Assembly (NCBI GenBank): GCA_944390015.1
Contig: CALXOL010000003.1
Span: forward strand, 62,001 to 126,000
Direction: 5' to 3'
DNA length: 64,000 bases
From: an uncultured Spirochaetaceae bacterium
GTDB taxonomy: Bacteria; Spirochaetota; Spirochaetia; Sphaerochaetales; Sphaerochaetaceae
This document shows positions 52,325 to 59,674 of this stretch, in pieces. Position 1 is the first letter of the stretch. Each line of letters begins with the position of its first letter. Under the pieces are notes generated by a model, which ran no database searches, was not told where the DNA came from, and saw nothing but the letters and a program-made list of their open reading frames with translations. The translations under genes and the position numbers were made by a program.

Positions 52325-52966
52325 ATGGCAAAAAGAAATGAGAACCCATCAAAAAAGAGAAAACAGAACAAGCTCATATTATTTGCCGCAGAAGGGCATA
52401 ATGCCACAGAGACTCTTTATCTCAAGGACTTGATCAAGAATCTTAATGGAGTAGTGCTCAGAAAAGCCCACGGTAACGAAACAGATCCTATAGGTATGAT
52501 TGAGAATTTGATAGCTTCAATGGATGCGCTTGGTTTCGATTCCTATTATGGAGATCTTGCGTTCTGTTTCGTTGATCTTGACTGTGATAAAGGAAAGGAG
52601 CAGCAAATCAGGAAAGCATTGGAACTAGCTACAAGTAACAACATTCACCTCATCATTTCAAATCCTTGCTTTGAATTATGGTATATATGCCATTTTACAA
52701 GCTCTCCGAAGAATTATCTCAAAAGCAAAGACCTGTTAAATGATATGCCTTCTTACATAAATGGATACAACAAATCTATGGAGGCAATATATCCACTGAT
52801 CAAGGACAAAACCAATGCGGCAATAAGGAATGCAGAACAACTCGAAAAGCGTGCAAAAGAAAAAGGCTATATCCCTAACACTGCAGATTTTTCTCCGTCA
52901 ACCGATGTCTACAGGATTTTTCAATTACTGACTGCTCCCACAAGCAAGCAAATGGGGTTCCGGTGA
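52325..52966 (+). CDS. rloB: RloB/AbiLii-like effector
   Basis: This 213-residue protein matches the RloB domain: KLILFAAEGHNATETLYLKD at the N-terminus, an acidic FCFVDLDCDK and the segment LIISNPCFELWYICHF. These resemble the TOPRIM-like core of the family, so it is probably the nuclease effector released or activated by the RloA ATPase. It shares a transcript with rloA. Its 3' end faces the end of the TnpB element. Confidence 0.78.
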   Translation: MAKRNENPSKKRKQNKLILFAAEGHNATETLYLKDLIKNLNGVVLRKAHGNETDPIGMIENLIASMDALGFDSYYGDLAFCFVDLDCDKGKEQQIRKALELATSNNIHLIISNPCFELWYICHFTSSPKNYLKSKDLLNDMPSYINGYNKSMEAIYPLIKDKTNAAIRNAEQLEKRAKEKGYIPNTADFSPSTDVYRIFQLLTAPTSKQMGFR

Positions 52967-53039
52967 ATAGGCTTATACCATATCCGTACATCATTCTCAG
53001 ACTTTGGGATTAAAGGCTGCCACCCAGAGCACCTGAACT

Positions 53040-53134
53040 GCCGGACAAGCACCGCACTCAGCACATTAGCATCCGGCTTCTGTCCTCACGGACAGGGAGA
53101 GACAGTCAGCTCCCCCATGCTGTTTCTTTCTTTT
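53040..53134 (-). ncRNA. Candidate TnpB-associated guide RNA scaffold
   Basis: Directly after the TnpB stop the reverse strand holds several stems. One is CTGTCC/GGACAG (53080-53095), whose loop reads GTGA on the RNA strand. Another is GCCGGA/TCCGGC (53040-53045 with 53072-53077). A third is a shorter GGGAG/CTCCC near 53100-53118. TnpB guide RNAs are normally made from this location. The exact 3' end and guide cannot be read without the element's right boundary. Confidence 0.4.
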
Positions 53135-54463
53135 TTACTTCAAGTTCTGTCTTTCTCCTCCCCGAGCTCTTATCCCGCTGTTAAGCACTTTCCTTCCTGA
53201 AAGCCTTATCCTTTCAATTTCCTCTTCATGCATCCTATTGAAGGAAGCGAAGCTGTTGATGCAATTCATCCCATCTATCACCAACTGTCCCGTGCTATTG
53301 TCCGCAGTGGCATTGTAGAGTAGAAATGAAGAATACAGATCCCTCTGCACGATTGTTCCATCTGAAAGGGGGAACATCCTCTCAGAGAGCTTCCTCTTCA
53401 CATACTCCCTATTCGTGTGATCATATTGCGAAGCCCTGTAGTCATAAGGGACTTCAAGGTATCTACCACCGGAAGATGTGAATTTCATCTCAATCCGGCT
53501 CTGGAAATATCCGGGACAACGGATCCTTACAGACTTGCCGAATCTCTTCTTCCTGTTTGTCCTCCCTGATTTCTCATTGACTGTTGTCTCCTTTGAGCGG
53601 AGCATCAGCTTCTTCGCATTCTTCGCCTCTGTGATGAATACATCCCCAAGACTCCTCATATGGTTCACATCCTCCCTGATAGCGAGGTGGCGGTTGATGG
53701 AGTTCTTACGATGAAGAGAGGAGAGTTTTTTCCTGTTTTCGACATAGTTCTTTGAGAAGGTCCACTTCCCGCATCTTTTCCTTACTGTTCCATCATCATT
53801 GAAATTCTGAGGATTCATCTCCCTTATTGAACGGTCAAGCCTCCTTAAAAGAAGTCTTTCTTTTCTTTCGCTCCTTGATATGGCATTACCGCGCTCTGCA
53901 AGGTTCCTGAGGCCGCACTCTTTATCAGAAGTGTAGGCAATCGTCTGAGTGCCGATGTCGCAGCCGATGATGCCGGTTCCATACTTGTGACGATATGAGC
54001 CATCCTTGTTGAACTTCGCCATTGCCTTTCCTTCAATCGTGAGATAGATGAACACCCTGAGCCTTCCTCTTATCTCCTCGCACTTCAGTGCGGCATAACA
54101 TGGACGATAGGTGTCATGGATTTTCCCGGTCTCAGAAAAGAGCTTTGCCGCCTTCTCATCAACCTCTTCACTGTGAGCCAGATAATCGAGTACCGCATCA
54201 GCCTCATCCCTCTCGAACCTGTCCCTTATTATCGGGGAGAAGGTGATGCCATCACATGAGAGAATCAGATGGTTGTTAATGTTCTTCACCGTGATGATCC
54301 TCTCAATCTGCTTGGCCCTTAGGATGGGGAGAGCACCTCTCCTCTGGAAATGGATCATTTTCCCTTCTTCATACAGAACCTTCTCAACTCCTTTCCAGAT
54401 ATCCTCGGCACGGGTTAGGGCGAACACACTGGGAAGCTTGAATTTCTTTCCAATCGGAATCAT
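53135..54463 (-). CDS. TnpB-family RNA-guided nuclease, C-terminal part (split by a stop)
   Basis: These 442 residues carry the RuvC parts of an IS200/IS605-type TnpB. The acidic triad is present: Asp in GIIGCDIGTQTIAY, Glu in DVFITEAKNAKK and Asp in VQRDLYSSFLLYNA. The CxxC zinc-ribbon pairs normally found between the last two are absent; the segment reads SQYDHTNREYVKRKL. The frame continues upstream without a shift through seven codons to a TAG at 54482-54484, beyond which the N-terminal part lies. It is therefore one 547-residue gene interrupted by an amber codon. No TnpA is nearby. Confidence 0.75.
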   Translation of the reverse strand: MIPIGKKFKLPSVFALTRAEDIWKGVEKVLYEEGKMIHFQRRGALPILRAKQIERIITVKNINNHLILSCDGITFSPIIRDRFERDEADAVLDYLAHSEEVDEKAAKLFSETGKIHDTYRPCYAALKCEEIRGRLRVFIYLTIEGKAMAKFNKDGSYRHKYGTGIIGCDIGTQTIAYTSDKECGLRNLAERGNAISRSERKERLLLRRLDRSIREMNPQNFNDDGTVRKRCGKWTFSKNYVENRKKLSSLHRKNSINRHLAIREDVNHMRSLGDVFITEAKNAKKLMLRSKETTVNEKSGRTNRKKRFGKSVRIRCPGYFQSRIEMKFTSSGGRYLEVPYDYRASQYDHTNREYVKRKLSERMFPLSDGTIVQRDLYSSFLLYNATADNSTGQLVIDGMNCINSFASFNRMHEEEIERIRLSGRKVLNSGIRARGGERQNLK

Positions 54464-54481
54464 GGCTTTCCTGCAGAAGTC

Positions 54482-54778
54482 CTAGCTCACACCATACTCA
54501 ATCTGCATGGCCTTCATCTGAGCAGAAAGATGCGATTTCAATGCATTGTCACCATTCTCAGAAGCCTTGCCGTAAAGTGTTTTCAGCTTCCTGTACCTTT
54601 TTGTCCTGAGAAGCTGAATGATGCTGTTCCTCATCAATGCTGTAAGCTCGTTGCCGGCAAGGCGGAGACGGTCTGCGATGCTGAAGATCCTTCTCTTTTC
54701 ATCCTCGCTCATATCTGCCTCGATTACGAGGACATGCCTTGAACTCTTCTTTCTTAAGGATTTCATGTCGTCATCCAA
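54482..54778 (-). CDS. TnpB-family nuclease, N-terminal part ending at an in-frame TAG
   Basis: These 98 residues are helical and basic (DRLRLAGNELTALMRNSIIQ and LLRTKRYRKLKTLYG) and look like the N-terminal region of TnpB proteins. The stop TAG is in the same frame as the downstream RuvC part, only seven codons before its first ATG. The start is probably the TTG at 54778, seven bases after AAGGAGG. A later ATG at 54766 is too far from it. It makes sense only as part of the longer protein. Confidence 0.65.
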   Translation of the reverse strand: MDDDMKSLRKKSSRHVLVIEADMSEDEKRRIFSIADRLRLAGNELTALMRNSIIQLLRTKRYRKLKTLYGKASENGDNALKSHLSAQMKAMQIEYGVS

Positions 54779-55012
54779 TGGCGCACCTCCTTGTCCTTCA
54801 TTGATTATATTATACCATATATCGTGATATCTTCATATAGCAGAATGAAATATTCTGATTATTCATGGCATTTCAGGTGCTGGCTGTGGCAGAACGGGAG
54901 GAAGGGACGAATATATGCATGTTAAGGTTTGTCTTACTTCTCTAATCCCATATTCTGTTGCTTACATCCCATATGCAAGCATACGGGTTTTACGCAACTG
55001 GTTTATAACTGG
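54779..55012. other. Spacer between TnpB gene and tRNA-Val; probable left end of the element
   Basis: No gene of convincing length is seen. The region holds several short inverted repeats (for example ATATCGTGATAT and GAATGAAATATTC near 54818-54858) that could be the subterminal hairpins of an IS200/IS605-type left end. A 26-codon open frame starting at 54847 has no recognised similarity and is probably not a gene. Confidence 0.35.
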
Positions 55013-55054
55013 AATAAAAAAGCGTAAGTCATTTGATTAGCAAACAACTTACGC
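55013..55054 (-). terminator. tRNA-Val terminator
   Basis: A perfect 8-bp stem (GCGTAAGT 55022-55029, ACTTACGC 55047-55054) is followed on the reverse strand by six U. Confidence 0.7.
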
Positions 55055-55056
55055 AA

Positions 55057-55128
55057 TGGGCGGTACAGGGTTTGAACCTGTGACTTCAACCACGTCAAGG
55101 TTGCACTCTCCCACTGAGTTAACCGCCC
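55057..55128 (-). tRNA. tRNA-Val (anticodon GAC)
   Basis: The reverse strand folds as a cloverleaf. The acceptor stem is GGGCGGT/ACCGCCC with an A discriminator, and the anticodon stem CAACC/GGTTG frames the loop TTGACGT. The T-arm is CACAGGTTCAAACCCTGT. The GAC anticodon reads GUC/GUU valine codons. CCA is not encoded. The accessory region lies directly on its 3' side. Confidence 0.93.
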
Positions 55129-55184
55129 GAACATGAAGAAGATATCACCTTTTAACAGATGATGTCAAGCACATGAAATCAATG

Positions 55185-56438
55185 TCAGCATTGTTCAGAT
55201 TCTAAGGTCCTCAAACTTTGAAATAATGAAATCTTATCCTCATCAGGCTTTATGCCAAGGAGGGCGAAAAACTCCTCTTTTTTGATACCTACTTCCTCAA
55301 GAGAGGGAATAAGACTTACAATATCCCTATATCTGTCTGCTATTCCCGCTTTCTGCATCCCTTTAAGCATCACAACTCCATTCCCGTTAACGATGATATT
55401 ATCAAGGGTGAGATTACCGTGAGAAAATACACAATCTTCTTTAACCTGTGCGTCCTCAACATCCTGAAGCATCATCCAGCCTTTATATGAAAGGTGCTTC
55501 TTTTTCAAATTCTCAATTGTCAGCTTTATGTCCTCAGAGCATGGACATGATGATATATCCATAGCCCAGAATGCTTTAAGAAGCATTACCGAGGTCTTAA
55601 GGATCCTGTTCCTTGTTGAGGCGCTCAGCACTCTTCCCTTCTTTTTTGAGAGCAAGAGATAGCTATCATCCTCATATAGGATTTCAGCAACAGGGAAGCT
55701 TTGGCTCATCCATCTGATGATCTCAGCCTCATTGCCGTAAGCCTTATGAAGAGAACAATAAGTGAATTCACGGTCTTCTCCAAGCATGTCAGGGCGTAGG
55801 CGAATCGTCTCTTTCACCGACTCTATCTCATTAAAACTTCTGATTTTCTCCCTATCCCCGCTAAGAAGAACAGGAGGAACGCCTTTTCCTCCAAATAAAG
55901 CAGGATGTGTGTACTGGGGATACTCTAGAATTCCATTCTCAAAACTCTCCTCTTTCGCAGAAGTTCCTCTTAGCGCCCCTTCAAGAAGACGGGTAACCGC
56001 CTCTGCAGTGATTATTGCGGCACTTTCACCCCCGGTGAGAATGTAATCTCCGATTGAAAGCTCATAATCAACATAACTCCTGAACCTCTCATCAACACCT
56101 TCATAATGCCCTGCAATAAGAATGATATGCTCCTCTTTTGCCAGCTCGTGAGCAATCGGCTGGGAGAATTTCTTTCCCTTAGGGCCCATGAGTATTGTTT
56201 TTGCACCAACTGTTTTTACTGCATTGAGTGCATTTGCCATCGTATCAACTCTCAGCAGAAGCCCAGAGCCCCCACCATAGGGAGAGTCATCCACCTTGCG
56301 GAAACAGCCATCGGCATATTTCCTGATATCAACAACATCAAAAGTTACAAGTCCTTTCTTCTGAGCCCTTTTGATCACAGGATAGTTTAAAAAGCTCGAA
56401 AACGATTCTGGGAATATTGTAAGAAAAGTTATCTTCAT
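55185..56438 (-). CDS. trmD: TrmD tRNA(m1G37) methyltransferase fused to a degenerate APH(3')-like domain
   Basis: Residues 1-220 are a complete TrmD: MKITFLTIFPESF, SPYGGGSGLLL, LMGPKGKKFSQPIA, AGHYEGVDERF, SIGDYILTGGE, YPQYTHPA. It methylates G37 of tRNAs with SAM. Residues ~221-417 follow without a break and resemble an aminoglycoside phosphotransferase of APH(3') type: EAEIIRWMSQSFPVAEILYE, FSHGNLTLDNIIV, AGIADRYRDIVSLIPSLEE and FFALLGI. The catalytic Asp of HGD is Asn, and the Mg-binding ID(F/L)G site reads MLKGM, so kinase activity is doubtful. Normal TrmD is about 230-260 residues. Confidence 0.9.
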   Translation of the reverse strand: MKITFLTIFPESFSSFLNYPVIKRAQKKGLVTFDVVDIRKYADGCFRKVDDSPYGGGSGLLLRVDTMANALNAVKTVGAKTILMGPKGKKFSQPIAHELAKEEHIILIAGHYEGVDERFRSYVDYELSIGDYILTGGESAAIITAEAVTRLLEGALRGTSAKEESFENGILEYPQYTHPALFGGKGVPPVLLSGDREKIRSFNEIESVKETIRLRPDMLGEDREFTYCSLHKAYGNEAEIIRWMSQSFPVAEILYEDDSYLLLSKKKGRVLSASTRNRILKTSVMLLKAFWAMDISSCPCSEDIKLTIENLKKKHLSYKGWMMLQDVEDAQVKEDCVFSHGNLTLDNIIVNGNGVVMLKGMQKAGIADRYRDIVSLIPSLEEVGIKKEEFFALLGIKPDEDKISLFQSLRTLESEQC

Positions 56439-56458
56439 ATATCCAAGCAGCAAGTTTG

Positions 56459-56492
56459 AAAAAAAGAGGACTGAAACACACATTCAGTCCTC
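56459..56492 (-). terminator. Terminator of the glycerate kinase gene
   Basis: A perfect 10-bp stem (GAGGACTGAA 56466-56475, TTCAGTCCTC 56483-56492) is followed on the reverse strand by seven U. It lies just before trmD. Confidence 0.85.
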
Positions 56493-56502
56493 CCTATCTT
56501 GT

Positions 56503-57639
56503 TTAACCTATTATCGCCTTCTGGTATCTCAACAGGTTGTCAACGGTGAGAGCGAGATCACTCTTTGCCCTTGGCCTGGCCTCCTTATAAGGAACGGCGA
56601 CACGGTTCGTAGAGAAGATGCCTGTAACACCTTCACTATAGGCGTTCTCAATGTTGTCTCCAATGTCCCCTACTATGGCAATCACCTTAACGCCCTTAGC
56701 CTTGGCCTTCCTGGCAACTCCTATTACGACCTTACCTCTCAGGCTCTGGCCATCGATCTTCCCCTCTCCCGTGTAAACGAAATCAGTACCATCGAGAAGA
56801 TCATCGAAGTGCACGGTCTCAAGCACGGTCTCAATTCCCATCTGAAGTTTTGACTTGAAGTATGCTGCCATACCTCCTCCCATTCCTCCGGCGGCACCGG
56901 AGCCGGGGATACTCTGCACGTCAACAGAGCAGTCCCTCTTCATTACTTCAGCAAGAGTCCTCATCTTGTCATCAAGCATCTTCACCATCGCCTCATCAGC
57001 ACCCTTCTGCGGACCATAAATCGCGGGAGCGCCCTCTGGGCCATAGAACGGATTGTCGATATCGCACATGGTAACGATCTCAACCTTCTTAAGAGACTCG
57101 TCAATACTGCTAGTATCGATTCTTACTACCTCATCCATGCTCTCACCAAGCGGTGTGAACTTCTCACCTTTGGCGTTATAGAAACCGACTCCACAGGCCG
57201 ATGCCAGACCACATGCGGCATCATTTGTAGCAGATCCACCAAGACCGAGGATGATCTTTGATACCCCTTTTCTAGCGGCATCGATCATAAGCTCCCCAAC
57301 CCCGTATGTCGTCGTCTTTGATGGGTCTTTCCTATCTCCAACCATTGGAAGTGCAGCAGCGGCGGCCATCTCAATGACAGCGACATTACCAGGAAGGATT
57401 CCGTAATACCCTTTCACCTTCTCTCCAGGATACGGACCTGTGACCTCCTTGTATATCTTCTCGCCCCCTACTGCATCCAAAAAAGCATCAACACTGCCTT
57501 CTCCTCCATCAGCAACGGGAATACTTATCACCTCACAATCGGGATAATGCCTTAAGATAACGCTCTTCATCGTCTGGCAGATCTCACTTGAAGACATCGT
57601 CCCTTTGAATGAATCTGGAATCAGAATCACCTTTTTCAT
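56503..57639 (-). CDS. garK: Glycerate 2-kinase (GarK/GlxK type)
   Basis: This 378-residue kinase has the type 1 glycerate kinase signatures: IPDSFKGTMSS at the N-terminus, PVADGGEGSVDAFL, LGLGGSATNDAACGLASA, PGSGAAGGMGGG and the GEGKIDGQSLRGKV segment. It converts D-glycerate to 2-phosphoglycerate, the last step of glucarate breakdown. A ribosome site (AAAGGAGG) precedes the ATG. A terminator separates it from garR. Confidence 0.92.
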   Translation of the reverse strand: MKKVILIPDSFKGTMSSSEICQTMKSVILRHYPDCEVISIPVADGGEGSVDAFLDAVGGEKIYKEVTGPYPGEKVKGYYGILPGNVAVIEMAAAAALPMVGDRKDPSKTTTYGVGELMIDAARKGVSKIILGLGGSATNDAACGLASACGVGFYNAKGEKFTPLGESMDEVVRIDTSSIDESLKKVEIVTMCDIDNPFYGPEGAPAIYGPQKGADEAMVKMLDDKMRTLAEVMKRDCSVDVQSIPGSGAAGGMGGGMAAYFKSKLQMGIETVLETVHFDDLLDGTDFVYTGEGKIDGQSLRGKVVIGVARKAKAKGVKVIAIVGDIGDNIENAYSEGVTGIFSTNRVAVPYKEARPRAKSDLALTVDNLLRYQKAIIG

Positions 57640-57699
57640 ATATATCCTCCTTTCTGAATTTTAACTTTAAATAAGACAAAAATAAAACAAAATTACTTA

Positions 57700-57730
57700 A
57701 AAAGCAGGGGGAGATCTAATTCTCCCCCTG
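57700..57730 (-). terminator. Intergenic terminator between garR and garK
   Basis: A perfect 10-bp stem (CAGGGGGAGA 57705-57714, TCTCCCCCTG 57721-57730) with a six-base loop is followed on the reverse strand by CTTTTT. It should end most garR transcripts, so garK is expected to have its own promoter in the 60-base gap or to depend on read-through. Confidence 0.8.
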
Positions 57731-57768
57731 AAAGAAACAAAACAATGACTATCGGTTATGATTCCCTC

Positions 57769-58653
57769 TTACTTTATGATTGAGGTATCGGAAATCTTCT
57801 CATAGTAGCGGGCAAGCGCGCTATGGTCATCCTTCTCGAACCCATAAGCCTTGAGAGACTGCATCATCTCCATGACCTCACCTGTGAGTGGAACAGGTGC
57901 GTTAACTGCATGGGCTGCGTTCAAAGCATTTGTGAGATCCTTGATATGGAGCTCGATCCTGAATCCTGGCTTATAGTTTCCAGCAATCATCATAGGAGCC
58001 TTGGCATCCATTACCGTTGATCCTGCAAGTCCGCCGCGGATTGCCTGATATACGAGCTCTGGATCTGCTCCGACCTTCTTACTGAAAGTAAGTGCTTCTG
58101 CAACAGCTGCGATATTGCATGCGACTACGATCTGGTTTGCAAGCTTGGCGATGTTACCAGCACCAAGAGAACCAACATATGTAACAGATGCTGCCATTGC
58201 CTTTAAAACAGGAAGGAACCTATCGAAGTCCTCCTTCTCTCCTCCGACCATGACTGAGAGCGTTCCATCAATAGCCTTTGGCTCACCACCTGATACAGGT
58301 GCATCAAGCATCTTACATCCCTTCTTTGCAAGCTCTTCTCCAATCTTCTTACTCTCAACCGGGTCGATCGAAGACATATCAATCAGTGTGAATCCTGGTT
58401 TTGCAGTCTCTGCGATACCGTTCTCTCCAAGAACAGCTGATCTTACCTGAGGACTGTTCTGAACCATAGTGATGATCACGTCAACTTCCTTTGCCATCTC
58501 AGCACCGTTGGCTGCGCTTTTTGCACCACATGATACGAGGTCTGCCACATGATCCTTATTAAGATCGCAGACAACAAGCTCGTGGCCGGCCTTGATAAGG
58601 TTCTTTGCCATCGGGCGACCCATGATTCCTAGTCCGATAAATCCAATTTTCAT
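57769..58653 (-). CDS. garR: Tartronate semialdehyde reductase
   Basis: This 294-residue beta-hydroxyacid dehydrogenase reduces tartronate semialdehyde (2-hydroxy-3-oxopropionate) to glycerate with NAD(P)H. It has the nucleotide motif GFIGLGIMGRPMAKNL, the substrate motif LDAPVSGGEPKAIDGTLSVM and the catalytic lysine in GAGNIAKLANQI. The ATG at 58653 lies behind CGGAGG. An upstream frame adds twelve residues and runs into the previous gene. It follows the aldolase gene by one base. Confidence 0.9.
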   Translation of the reverse strand: MKIGFIGLGIMGRPMAKNLIKAGHELVVCDLNKDHVADLVSCGAKSAANGAEMAKEVDVIITMVQNSPQVRSAVLGENGIAETAKPGFTLIDMSSIDPVESKKIGEELAKKGCKMLDAPVSGGEPKAIDGTLSVMVGGEKEDFDRFLPVLKAMAASVTYVGSLGAGNIAKLANQIVVACNIAAVAEALTFSKKVGADPELVYQAIRGGLAGSTVMDAKAPMMIAGNYKPGFRIELHIKDLTNALNAAHAVNAPVPLTGEVMEMMQSLKAYGFEKDDHSALARYYEKISDTSIIK

Positions 58654-58654
58654 A

Positions 58655-59566
58655 TTAGTTTTCCTCCGAAATTGTATATCCGTTTTCAATAAATACTTTC
58701 TTTAGTCCCTCAATCTGGGCTTCCGTTGAAGGCTTATTAGGCAGGAAAGGCTTACCTAAGCTTCTTCCCATGAGGTTCCCACAATCCTTCATCGCCACAG
58801 GGAAGGATGACTTATCCATCTGAAGCCTGATTGGATTGAGACGGAATTGCGCCTCAAGCGCTCCCTTCAGGTCTCCCGCGACGAACTTGTCGTAAATCGA
58901 GCAGACGAGCTCAGGAATGAAGTTCGCAGTACAGCAGACTGCGCCGACTGCGCCAACTGCGAGAGCTGGGAAGATAGCAGTATCTTTTCCGCACATGACC
59001 TTGAAACCAACGTCCCTGTTTCTCCTGATGAATTCCTCCGTCTGTGTGATATCACCGGAGCTGTCCTTCATACCGATGATGTTCTCTTTTTCATGGCAAA
59101 GCCTTGAAACGAGATCCTGGCTGATGCCGTACCCCGTTCTTCCAGGATTGTTATATAGGAGCATCGGAGTTTCCTTAAGGGCATCTGCGATCGATGCAAA
59201 ATGCGTATAAAGCTCATCCTCCGTAGGTTTTAAGAACATAGGCTGAAGAACGGATACTGCATTTACTCCAAGCTCTTTAGCCATCAATGCGAGTTCAATG
59301 CATTTTTTCGTCCTGATTGCTCCGACTCCCATGTATACGGGAACCCTGCCTTTCACCTGATCGATGATGATTCTCAGAATAGCCTCCTGCTCATCCTTAT
59401 CCATCATGTAGAATTCGCTGTTTGATCCGAATGCGAGGATTCCGCTTATTCCACGCTCGATCATGTAGTCTATATGTTCCCTGAGCTTAGGTTCATTCAC
59501 CTTCTCATTTTCATCTATCGGCGTTGCAATCGGTGGTACAATGCCTTTGAAAAATGAAGTATCCAT
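58655..59566 (-). CDS. DapA-family aldolase/dehydratase acting on 5-keto-4-deoxyglucarate
   Basis: This 303-residue enzyme has the dihydrodipicolinate-synthase fold with the Schiff-base lysine in IIGMKDSSGD, the proton-relay tyrosine in LLYNNPGRTGYG and the N-terminal GIVPPIATP. The family contains both 5-keto-4-deoxyglucarate dehydratases and aldolases. Because garR and garK follow, an aldol split to pyruvate and tartronate semialdehyde is expected, replacing the unrelated GarL. The ATG at 59566 is better spaced from AGGAGG than the one at 59569. Confidence 0.78.
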   Translation of the reverse strand: MDTSFFKGIVPPIATPIDENEKVNEPKLREHIDYMIERGISGILAFGSNSEFYMMDKDEQEAILRIIIDQVKGRVPVYMGVGAIRTKKCIELALMAKELGVNAVSVLQPMFLKPTEDELYTHFASIADALKETPMLLYNNPGRTGYGISQDLVSRLCHEKENIIGMKDSSGDITQTEEFIRRNRDVGFKVMCGKDTAIFPALAVGAVGAVCCTANFIPELVCSIYDKFVAGDLKGALEAQFRLNPIRLQMDKSSFPVAMKDCGNLMGRSLGKPFLPNKPSTEAQIEGLKKVFIENGYTISEEN

Positions 59567-59674
59567 CATAGCCTCCTAAATTGTTGATTTAAGCTTATTA
59601 CAAGCTAATATATTTGTCAAACAATATTTGAATATTTTTAGCAATTTCTAAAAATTTATAATATCGTTATATTT

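Noticed and set aside
52967-55128. Integrated element bounded by a repeat of the tRNA-Val 3' end
   Set aside because: I looked for a second copy of the tRNA 3' sequence in the accessory region and found none, and there is no integrase gene.
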